A stretch of DNA of 64,000 nt, taken from the NCBI GenBank assembly GCA_947646735.1, contig CANTFK010000077.1, positions 225,746 to 289,745 on the forward strand. The letters run 5' to 3'. Both the position numbers and the translations under genes were made by a program. This DNA comes from Peronospora farinosa (Eukaryota; Oomycota; Peronosporomycetes; Peronosporales; Peronosporaceae). Below, in pieces: positions 55,512 to 64,000 of this stretch. The notes below the pieces were generated by a model that was given only the letters and a program-made list of their open reading frames with translations, did no database searches and was not told the DNA's origin. Positions within the stretch are counted from its first letter, which is position 1, and each line of letters begins with the position of its first letter.

Positions 55512-56486
55512 CCCGACTTTAGGATGAGCGAATCGTCGTACTTTGACGCTTCAGATTTATTTCTGGAGCACGCGACCTTTCCCCATCTTACTAGTGTTGC
55601 CCTTAATCGCCTCGCGGCGATATCGGGAGAGGCATTCGTCGCGTCGCTGATGAGATCAGCGACCCCTGACGCGCAACGTTTCGCCATACATGAGGTTATG
55701 GCACGTGACCAAGCCGAATCCAACCGGCGAGGATTAACTCCCTCGCGATCTTCACGTAATGAGGCCGTGAAGATGGAAACCTCCTCCTAATCTGGAGAAG
55801 GTAAGGACCGGTTGTCGCTGAATTGGTGGTTCCGAAAAGTTGATATCGCCATCGCCTCGAGACTTCTTGAAGATCCCCAGGCGAAAGTCAACTTTCTTCT
55901 TTCCCGCCTCACCGGGAAGGCAAAGGAATGGGCTCTTGGTAAGCTCGTTGTGGACGAGCACGCATTCCCCACCTTGAATACCATCCAGGACGATCTTCTT
56001 CTTGCTTTCGAGCCACCGCAAAAAGGAGAAGCTGGTGCGATCAAGATTCCTGTCGATGCGACAGGGTAAAATGGCGATGCGCGACTACGTACAGATGGCT
56101 AGGCATCTGGCGTCGTGTATTATCACGCACCCCATGGACATGTACACACAGGTGAATGTCTTTGTGGATGGTATGCGTGAGGGCAGACCCGCTTATTGCT
56201 GGAGCGCGCCGAGCCTGCCACATTGGAGGAGGAATTTGCCATCGCACTCCGTGAAGACTTTAGGGTCACAAAGGCATATGCCAAACCCTCGGTCGTCACC
56301 GTTCCCCGGCCTTCTGGTTCAAAACCTATGGAAATAGACGTGATTGAGTCGCCGGGTGACCGACGACGTGTCATTTCCCATAAGGGAACGCTCGCACCGG
56401 ACGTCAAATGGTTTGCTTTCGTTGTCGCAAGCCAGGATATCGCGCGGCTGAGTGCCGTGCGCCAGCACCGATATCGTTGCAAGTAG
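55512..56486 (+). pseudogene. gag of the gypsy element, broken
   Basis: Frames 55512-55790, 55812-56069 and 56196-56486 together give a gag-like protein. The block [15 protein letters not shown]...[20 protein letters not shown] matches the retrotransposon gag capsid helices. A stop lies near 55790 and a frame change near 56070. No CCHC zinc knuckle was seen. Confidence 0.75.
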
Positions 56487-56489
56487 TGG

Positions 56490-57338
56490 ATGCCCATCAT
56501 AAGAGTGCTGTACCGGCCGCACGTCAAAAAAACGGTCAGGACCAGTAGGTTGCAGGGCACCCTACTGGTCAAAAACGGAAGTCCGGGTCCCCCGGTGGCA
56601 GCCCAACCTTCCAAACCTCCTGCGCTACGCGCACGATTACATGCAACCACTACGAGTGGTGATTCACGTCTAATTATTGTCAGCTTACATGTCGCCGGCG
56701 TCCGGCGACCTCTGCGAGCACTCCTGGACTCAGGAGCAACGAATATTTTCTTTCGTGCATCTTGTTTATCGATGCTTACTCCTAGCATTCAGGTACGTGA
56801 GGGACCTGGACCTGGCCAAGTCATCGTCAAGTTAGCTGACGGTAAACCACATCGCGTATCGCGGCGCGAAGTGTCGTTGCCGTATACGTTTGATGGCTTT
56901 CGCAGTAATGATGATTTCTTGGTGATCGCGATGGATTATGCATTCGATTGCATACTGGGCATGCGATGGTTGGAACGTTACAATCCCCAGATCGACTGGT
57001 TAGCCAGATCAGTGAGACATCGACGCAAGTTCGATGTCAGTGAAGTGGTTACCCATCTCTTGGTATCTTCAAGTGACTGGCCGAACGTCACAAACGTGGA
57101 TCGTGATTTCACGACGTTGGCGGTGCACAGAGCGAGCGATGGCCCTCTCTGCACTGCTTGTGCTGTTCTTCGAGACACAAATGATAGTGACTTCTTGCTA
57201 CAGAGCAAAGAGGACGTCGAGGACGACGCGGTCGAACAGGGGTTCCCGCGCTTTATGAATGCGGTTGAACAGAGGTTCCCGTACGTGAATGCAGTAATTG
57301 AACCGGGGTTCCCATCTGCACCTATTGTGGTCGAGTAG
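56490..57338 (+). pseudogene. Aspartic protease region of the gypsy element
   Basis: Retropepsin active-site block LRALLDSGATNIFFRAS, with a second conserved block YAFDCILGMRWLERYNPQID. The frame closes at 57338 inside a repeat encoding VEQ/VEPGFP units, whereas pol should continue. Confidence 0.8.
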
Positions 57339-57545
57339 GGATCCCACAACGGCATTGTGACGACGAGCAAGAGCTCGCCAACGAGTGTGACGTGGACGGA
57401 CAGGAGTCCCCACGCGAGAGCATGATGGTCGAACCGGGGTTCCCATCATCACCCACTGTGGTCGAACCGAGGTTCCCACATGGGCATATTGTGGTTGAGC
57501 AGGGGCTCCCAAACGGGTTTACGGCGGCCGAGCAGGAGCTCCCGC
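57225..57545 (+). repeat. Imperfect tandem repeat of about 33 bp between protease and RT
   Basis: Recurring gtcgaacaggggttccc-like units encode VEQGFP, VEQRFP, IEPGFP, VEPGFP, VEPRFP and VEQGLP at 10-12 residue spacing. A stop and a frame change split the array near 57338-57420. Confidence 0.75.
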
Positions 57546-57746
57546 ATCAAGTGTCGACGGTCAAGTTTGGGTTACTTCCGTCTAGCGTTTCCGGCATCGT
57601 GGATGAAGACATCTAGTGCCTAAAGGGGGGGGGGTGATGGTTTATCACCTGACTGCGGTTCGCCAGCTTCGAGTAGTGACTCGAAGCACGATGGGGACAA
57701 CAGCTCCGAGAATTTAGCGTTGGAATGTGTCCACGCTATCGTGTAG

Positions 57747-58701
57747 GTGGAAGGAAGTACACAAAGGCGCCAATATATCGAAGTCGAGAGTCCTCCTCGT
57801 GATGCGTCTTCCATTACAAGCCTTCCAGGGCTTTCCTGGAAGCATTTCCTACTTGACCTCAAAGGAGGCACTGTGGAACAAGTGTGTCTAGTCACCAACG
57901 AGGTGGTTACCGTGGCAAACGAAGAGCATATGGCGCGTCCTCGAAGAGCTGAGCCGAAGTCAGCGCGTCACGAAAGGTTTGCATCACAGTATTGGGAGGC
58001 TCTGCGAGAGTCTGGTAACCCTGTCTACGACATTGCTCGTGAGTATGCAGACGTGTTCCCGGACAAGATCCCGGCTGAACTTCCTGCGGACCGTGGTGTT
58101 CGGCACGAAATTGATCTCGTGCCAGGGTCGAAGTATTGTGTGACACGGCAGTGGCCGTTGCCTCAAGATCAAGTCGAAGCCATTGACGCATTCTTCGAAG
58201 GCCGCCGCAAAGCGGGTCATGTGCGTGAAAGTATCTCACCACATTCGAGTCCAACCTTCTGCGTGAAGAAGGCGACGGGAGGCTGGCGGATAGTTCATGC
58301 GTTCAATAAGTTGAATGATGCCACTGTCCCTGCTCAAACGCCTATTCCCAGTAAAGACATGGTGCTGAATTCCATGTCAGGAAGTGTCATCTTCAGTGCC
58401 ATCGACTTGACTGATGGCTTTTACCAGATTTGATGCGCCCGAGCGATATCCCACTCACCGCGGTGAGAACTCCTAGTGGCATGTTATGGGAGTGGCTAGT
58501 TATGCCACAAGGGTTGAAGAACGCTCCGTCCACTTTCAATCGCATGGTGTCTCAAGTGTTGAGACCCCTTCGGAACTTTGCTCCAAGTTATTTTGGGACA
58601 TTTTCGTCCACAGTCGCGCCGAGGGCAACCTCAACGATGTCCAAGTTCACCTTCAACACCTGAAGCAAGTGTTTCAAGTTATGCGGGACAACAAGTTGTA
58701 G
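57747..58701 (+). pseudogene. Reverse transcriptase of the gypsy element, broken
   Basis: Frame 57747-58433 carries GVRHEIDLVPGSKYCVTRQW, GGWRIVHAFNKLN, TPIPSKD and IDLTDGFYQI. It stops at 58433. MPQGLKNAPSTFNRM follows in the next frame. The catalytic YxDD region near 58585-58605 is disrupted by a frame change, so the enzyme is inactive. Confidence 0.88.
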
Positions 58702-58743
58702 GCGAATCTCAAGAAGTGTGCCTTTTGTGCACCGTAGATTCCG

Positions 58744-59474
58744 GTGTTGGGATGCTATGTGAGTAAATCGGGAGTTCGAGCTGATCCAAAGAAGGTTTCG
58801 TCCATCTGTTCTTTGCCCACACCCAAGAACCCTACGGAGCTGCGCCAGTGGCTCGGCTTGGCTCATTATTTGCACAAGTATACGAAGGATTATGCTGGTT
58901 CTATCCAGCCTTTGTCGTCACTCTTGAAGAAAGACGCCACGTGGTTGTGGCGTCGCGAGCACCAAGCAGCCTTCGAAGCAGTAAAGAAGAGCCTGGCGTC
59001 AGCGCCAGTGCTGGTCCTAACAGACAACTCCAAGACGACCCACGTAATTTGCGATTCCAGTGATTTTGCAATCGGTTGTGCCCTCATGCAATTTAATGAT
59101 GAGGAGTCGTAATCTATCAGTCGCGACAGATGAAGCCAGCTGAGAAGAACTATCCGATTCTCGACAAAAAGTTGTTAGCGATGCGCTACGCGCTCATCAA
59201 ATTTTGCGTACATCTGCTTGGTGGACGTACATTTTCTTTGTACACCGATCACGCATCGCTGCGCACAGCGATGAAGAGCCCACACCTATCCCAACGGATG
59301 GCACGATTGCTCTCATTCTTCTCTAAGTACAACTTCGTCGTACACTACAAGCCGGGCAAGACTAATATTCTTGCTGACGTTCTGTCACGACGTCCAGACT
59401 ACGATTCTCGGACTGCGCTGAGTCGTCAGGCGACTGATGAAAAGGATGATGATGACCGATGCGCGTATCGCTAA
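58744..59474 (+). pseudogene. RNase H region of the gypsy element, broken
   Basis: Frames 58744-59112 and 59130-59474 carry LRQWLGLAHYLHKYTKDYAG, HVICDSSDFAIGCALMQF, TDHASLRTAMKSPHL and KPGKTNILADVLSRRP. A stop at 59112 and a frame change separate them. Confidence 0.88.
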
Positions 59475-61155
59475 ATCTAACTCGGGTTACACCCGAGCCG
59501 TGTTTATTTGATGAGATCGTCGCAGCGTATAAGGGCGATTCAGATTATGCAGACATTATCGAGTATCTGCGTGCTACCAGCGATTCTGCACTGGTAGCAT
59601 TATCCCGAACGAAGCGCGACCATATTCATCGATACAGTTTAGACGTCAATTTGCTTCTGTATAGCATCGACCAATATGATTCTCCTCGCACGGTTACTGC
59701 CAATGACATGGATTTGTGTGCAAGAATCATTCACGAGTATCACGATGCTCCTTCTGGCGGTCATTTAGGCCGCGAATAGAATTTCGCGGCTGTGTCTCGA
59801 GACTTCTTCTGGCCCCACATGTATAAGTGGGTACGCAACTGGATCCGAACGTGCGAAATATGCCAGCGTGTGAAGCCATCTCCATCGTCACAGGCTCCCT
59901 TGCGATCTTTGCCAATTGCAGCAGAGGCCTGGAGATCAGTTTCGATGGACTTCATCTTCGGGCTTGCCCCGATAGCCAAGCTCGAACGGGCATCTTGGTC
60001 TTTGTTGACAGATTCAGCAAGATGACACATCTCGTGCCTGTTCACGCTAAGGTCACCGCGGCAGAGACCGCGGCGCACTTCATCGACGCGGTGTTCCGTC
60101 ATCATGGCCTTCCAGAAAACATTGTTTCGGACCGTGATCCGCGATTTAAGTCCGCATTTTGGACATCACTTTTCGAACTCCTCGGGACAAAACAGCTGAT
60201 GTCGACTGCAGCCCATCCGGAAACGGATGGGCAGACCGAGCGCGTGAAACCGAGTCCTCGAAGATGTTCTTCGGAGTTATGCTACGTCATTTACAAGTTG
60301 GAGTGCATTTTTACCACTCGCTGAGTTCGCACTCAACAACGCCGTACACGCGTCAACAGGGTTGACGCCATTTTTTGTGAATTCGGATCGTCACCCTCGT
60401 GTTCCTACTGTCCTGGCCGTGGGGCGACCCACAACACCTAGTGGCTCCACTCTGGGGGGGATAAAGGTGATAAACACGGATCGAGTGCAGCTCACGGTAT
60501 TTTGAGCGCGAATGCAGTAACACGATCCAAGGCAAAGACGGCTACTTTGGCGCCACCAGACATGGCGTCCCCATTAGCTCGATGGACTGCGCAGACATTG
60601 ATTGACCCGTCTTCGGGTAAGCGTTCACCTACTGCCAACTACGCGCCGATTGAGTCGGCGCGACCAATTAATGACATGGCTGTGTCGGAATTTATACTCC
60701 AACGTCAAGCCATCACCCGGTTTGTGCGCGACGCACTACAATCTGCGGTAGATCGACAGAAAGAGAACGCCGACAAACATGGCAGAAAGAACACGAGCAA
60801 GTTTGAGAAAGGTGATCGTGTGTTATTTTCTACGGAAGGTTTAAGGGATTCAGCGGTCACTAACCTGGGCGAGAGTAAACTCGCGCCACGCTTCATCGGT
60901 CCATTCAAGGTTCTGAAGGCAATTGGCGACGCTTATACACTCGACGTCCCCTTTTCACTGCGACTCCACCCGACATTCTATGTCGGGCGGCTGAAGGAAT
61001 ATCGTCCGGCTACGCTTCACGGTTTGGCTCCGATGCCGGCTTCAGAGGTCCGTAAGTCGAACGGCCTTCCCGTCGTGCTCGACGCGCCGATGACATGGGG
61101 CGCGGCCTCGATCCCGTCTGAACATGACCAAGCATCTGGCGTTCCAGAACCCTAA
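59459..61155 (+). pseudogene. Integrase of the gypsy element, broken
   Basis: Zinc-binding HEYHDAPSGGHLGRE at about 59735-59778, then FFWPHMYKWVRNWIRTCEIC, the core SVSMDFIFGLAP, DRFSKMTHLVPV and IVSDRDPRFKSAFW, and HPETDGQTERV. Breaks lie near 59780, 59990 and 60320. The C-terminal frame 60502-61155 has HGRKNTSKFEKGDRVLF, KLAPRFIGPFKVLK and LHPTFYVGRLKEY, the usual integrase C-terminal (SH3-like) module. Confidence 0.88.
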
Positions 61156-62374
61156 TCCGTTCGAGCAGTTCACGGTTCGACTGTCGGTTCTCACTAGCAG
61201 TCTTCTCCGTCTGGGCAGCACGTTCATTGGCAGCCTCAGCCTCCAGCTGAGCATCGACAGCTCTGTTCACGGCCTGATCAAAATCGTCCTGGGCAACTAG
61301 GACGCCAGCATTACCATCGCGAGGGCCCTCCTCCGCTTGTTGATGCGGAGGGACAGGTGCGCTGGATTGTAGACCGCATTGTGGGTCACGAGGACCCTCC
61401 ACAACCAGCACTGCAGTCGGCTCACGAGAAGCGCGCGGTTACATCCGTGCGCAGGTATCGAGTACGTTGGCTTGGATTCCCTCCCGAGCAGGATACATGG
61501 GAACCACGTTTCTTGCTTCTTCTTGACGTTCCAGATGTGGTTCTATCGTATGAAGCCACGAAGTCGGGCTATTCCAATGGGGGCGAGCACGCGAACGCTC
61601 TCGTGACAAACGAGAGCGGTAAGGAGATCCACGTCGTCGAGAGCGGGAACGATGAAGCGAACGAGAACGATGCCGTGAGCGAGAACGTCGTGGTGAATAC
61701 ATATTATCACGATCGCGAGGCGAGAATCGCGCAGCAGGACGGGCAGGAGAACGTGTCACTGCCCTGCACTGATTATTCCGCGAGGATTGACTCCGCTGTC
61801 GCGAGTGGTGCTGCCAGCGAGGCGCACCACGAATAACTGCGCTTCTCCGTTCGCTTAGACTTCGCTCATACTTTGCAATCCAACTTCGTTCGCGATCACT
61901 GAGTGGACACTCAGCGATGTGTCGTCGCCATTCGTCATGAGTTGGGCGTGGAGTTGAGTCACAAGACTGGCATCCTTCATTGACATGAACGAAATAGAGG
62001 CGGTCCTCATTCCAAGCATTCTCACACACTCTTTCGCGTAGCGCGCCAAAGGAGTGATCGGCGCGAAGCTCCTCTCGATTGTCTAGCCATAACTGGAAGC
62101 TGCTACCATCCTCGAGCATCCGATTCCAACGTTGGATGAAGGCACACCAAGAACGTTGTAGAGCTTCATGCTCGATTCCATCAAGACCTTTCCCGCGCAG
62201 TTTTTGAAATCGGCGGAAGTAGTCCCGCATCGTGTCCAGTGAGTCCAAGGCGTGAGCTCCGGACAAGTCATACAGTGACCAAGGTATGAGTTGCCGCGCC
62301 ATGATGCTGGTTGTTGCACTCCCTCTGATGGTGCTTGGGAGTGCTGCTGGATTGGGTGTTGGGTCTCCGGACAT
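61010..62374 (-). pseudogene. Antisense ORF in the 3' part of the gypsy element
   Basis: A minus-strand reading frame runs 455 codons from ATG 62374 to 61010, broken by a single TAA at 61441-61439. The first part (311 residues) has WSLYDLSGAHALDSLDTMRD, a Cys/His cluster (CQSC.....H...RHIAEC) and an Arg-Ser-rich stretch (SRSRHRSRSLHRSRSRRRG). The second part is a coiled coil (AVDAQLEAEAANERAAQTEK; LLERIRVLERQML) with a basic end. It overlaps the chromodomain and integrase C-terminus on the other strand. A similar antisense frame sits in the older element at 53834-54514. No known family recognised. Confidence 0.55.
61357..61836 (+). pseudogene. Chromodomain of the gypsy element
   Basis: VRRYRVRWLGFPPEQDTWEPRF is a clear chromodomain core (the Y.V+W.G......TWEP pattern), marking a chromovirus-type element that would target heterochromatin. 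It is out of frame with the integrase C-terminus. The part after about 61570 is low-complexity in this frame and overlaps the antisense ORF. Confidence 0.8.
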
Positions 62375-62585
62375 TGCTTGTTCGTTTGTGTGGTGAAGTG
62401 CTATTTTGTGATGTGGAGGTCCCAGAATTCAGTTAGATTCGGAGTATAGACCGTGGGTCAGGGACAGGGGACCAAAGAGACAGGGGCCTCGAAGGGGAGC
62501 GACCGTTGGTGGAGAACAATCCGCAGGACCCACCAAAGAAAAATCAGTATCAGGGTCGGTACCAAAGGGAATTGATCATGGCCCT

Positions 62586-62876
62586 TCTGATCGACCTGGC
62601 CCCTCGTTGGTAGACCCGGGTCCCTCATAGGTCGACCTGGGTCCCTCATAGGTCGACCTGGGTCCCTCGTCGGTAGACCCGGTCCCTCGTTGGTAGACCT
62701 GGGTCCCTTATTGGTCGACCTGGGTCCCTCATTGGTCGACCTGGGTTCCTCATTGGTCGATCCGGTCCCTCATCGGTAGACCTGGGTCCCTCATTGGTCG
62801 ACCTGGGTCCCTCATTGGGCGACCTGGGTCCCTCATTGTTCGATCCGGTCCCTCATCGGTCGACCTCGACCCCTCG
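62586..62876. repeat. 21-bp minisatellite inside the gypsy element
   Basis: About 13 variable copies of gtcgacctgggtccctcattg, with 20-bp variants (gtcgatccggtccctcatcg). In one frame this reads VDLGPSL heptads. Located between the antisense ORF start and the 3' LTR. Confidence 0.9.
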
Positions 62877-63633
62877 GGGTTCAGCCACTCCGGACCAGTT
62901 AATACAAGGATCAGACCAGTCGACGCAAGGAATCAGAGATTCAGGCAAGTATAGAGTAAAGGAGTTAAAAGGATAGGACTTTTTAAATACTACTCAATTT
63001 GCGATCTACGTGGCACGACTCTGTCACCAAGAAGAACTTGCTCTAAGTTACTCACTGTTCCGGGAAGGGATATATTTTGGCCCCCGTCGAAGACAGTTGT
63101 GTAGCGAAGTTCAAGTGCGAATAGAGCTCCAGGATATATTTGGCCTGTGAGCTCGTTCGAGTAGCAACACCCCCCAAGACCCGCTATCGGAAACGGTCTC
63201 CCTCACCTCACGGTCCGGGAGCAACGTAAAGGTCAGGTGGTTAATACCTCTGAAACAAGAAGGAAAAGGTCAGGGACGACAAGCGCCTCTGAAGAATTTG
63301 GCTCTAAGTCCACTCTCGACAAGGTCGATCGAGTGGCCACCTACCGGCCCACCGAGTGAAGCATATCCACTCGAGGCCCCCCAGGTCTACCTCCCTCAAG
63401 GCAGACGTCGACATCTTCACCAAGTCCTCCGAAGAGTGCAACCCGACAGCCGACGGGTACACAAGGTGAGAGAAGGTTCATACGCGGCATCGGGGTACCC
63501 CCTCCGACAGTCGGCATTCCGACACAGTGAGTGGTTTGGGGTCTCATCATACAATTTTGAGAGCTCACTCCACCACTTTTGTGAGCGATGGGTTTTCGAC
63601 AGTTGAGCACTCACGGTTGGTGAGTGCTGTTAT

Positions 63634-63645
63634 GAGAAGGGGTGA
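63634..63645 (+). other. Polypurine tract
   Basis: gagaaggggtga lies directly upstream of the 3' LTR, where plus-strand DNA synthesis would be primed. Confidence 0.7.
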
Positions 63646-63987
63646 TGTAATGGGCTACATTACACACAGAGTTAACACAAATAAATAATTACATATGTAG
63701 ACAGGTGCTGGGCCCGAATAGCGGGCACAGCGTGACAATTTATTATTGGTCTATTATTGGGGCCTAAAGTCCCAATATGGACCAATGATAAATCAACCTG
63801 AAATTGTGTGGTTCCCGAAAGGCGGGAACACTGTCGTATTTATTACGACTAAAAAATCTTCGTAATTAGTACGAATTAAAACCAAAATAAAAATCAGAGT
63901 TAAATTTACTTAATACCTAATACTTGGGCTTGAGTCTTCCTCAAGCACGCGTGTAAGCTAGTGACGGTACGTTCTAGCCCCGTTACA
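63646..63987 (+). repeat. 3' LTR of the full-length gypsy element
   Basis: 342 bp, TGTAATGGGC to GTTACA. Partner of 55142-55482. Confidence 0.95.
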
Positions 63988-64000
63988 ACACAAGCATGGA

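Larger units (their letters stand above)
55142..63987 (+). mobile_element. Ty3/gypsy chromovirus-type LTR retrotransposon, full length but disabled
   Basis: 8,846 bp with 341/342-bp LTRs at each end, 97-98 percent identical. Internal order: gag, aspartic protease, reverse transcriptase, RNase H, integrase, chromodomain, then about 1.8 kb with an antisense ORF and a 21-bp minisatellite, then a purine tract and the 3' LTR. Each coding region has stops or frame changes. The five bases before the 5' LTR (taggt) and after the 3' LTR (acaag) do not match, so no target duplication is visible. Confidence 0.93.

Noticed and set aside
57198..57512. Antisense ORF in the gypsy VEQGFP repeat
   Set aside because: Driven by the tandem repeat; no independent coding signal, unlike the longer antisense ORF at 61010-62374.

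Overview
The window is nuclear DNA of a stramenopile, most likely a plant-associated oomycete (Phytophthora or downy-mildew type). The evidence is compact intron-poor genes with 60-135 nt GT..AG introns, an RWP-RK regulator, three cysteine/histidine 'HGGG' zinc-repeat proteins of the kind automated oomycete annotation calls WRKY19-like, myo-inositol oxygenase, a C2-myotubularin-FYVE fusion, and diverged Ty3/gypsy chromovirus-type elements. No bacterial-style operons, rRNA, tRNA or CRISPR were recognised. I cannot name the species.

Layout. 1-2.6 kb: a minus-strand ubiquitin-specific protease running off the left edge. 2.9-4.0 kb: a decayed hAT transposon with intact ends. 4.4-5.4 kb: a PhyH-type dioxygenase. 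6.9-8.0 kb: zinc-repeat protein 1. 8.6-12.5 kb: CPT1-like carnitine acyltransferase and a PKA regulatory subunit. 12.9-15.2 kb: two almost identical, divergently transcribed myo-inositol oxygenase genes. 15.8-16.3 kb: LSm2. 16.8-21.0 kb: myotubularin whose FYVE domain is put out of frame by one base in a homopolymer. 21.1-23.2 kb: LINE relics. 23.2-24.6 kb: UDP-glucose dehydrogenase. 24.9-34.1 kb: a domain holding four members of a small protein family I do not recognise, interleaved with TMX2, a head-to-head pair of four-helix membrane proteins and a CCDC43-like protein. 34-37 kb and 38-41 kb are gene-poor. 37.3-38.2 and 41.5-43.0 kb: zinc-repeat proteins 2 and 3. 43.5-47.9 kb: ORC2, phytochelatin synthase and an RWP-RK protein. 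48.8-64 kb: a repeat domain with an inverted duplication, tandem LTR pieces, a degenerate gypsy element and a full-length 8.8 kb gypsy element with two LTRs.

Functional threads. Myo-inositol oxygenase and UDP-glucose dehydrogenase both feed glucuronate metabolism. Myotubularin is a phosphoinositide phosphatase. The PKA regulatory subunit lies in the same window as a small family with basic RRxS-type motifs, which is suggestive but unproven. The most unusual signals are the four-member small-protein family, the antisense ORF at the same 3' position in two diverged gypsy elements, the near-identical inverted MIOX pair with diverged flanks, and the out-of-frame FYVE domain.

Limits. All exon structures were read by eye from splice signals, frame continuity and family resemblance. 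No alignment, database search or expression data were available.
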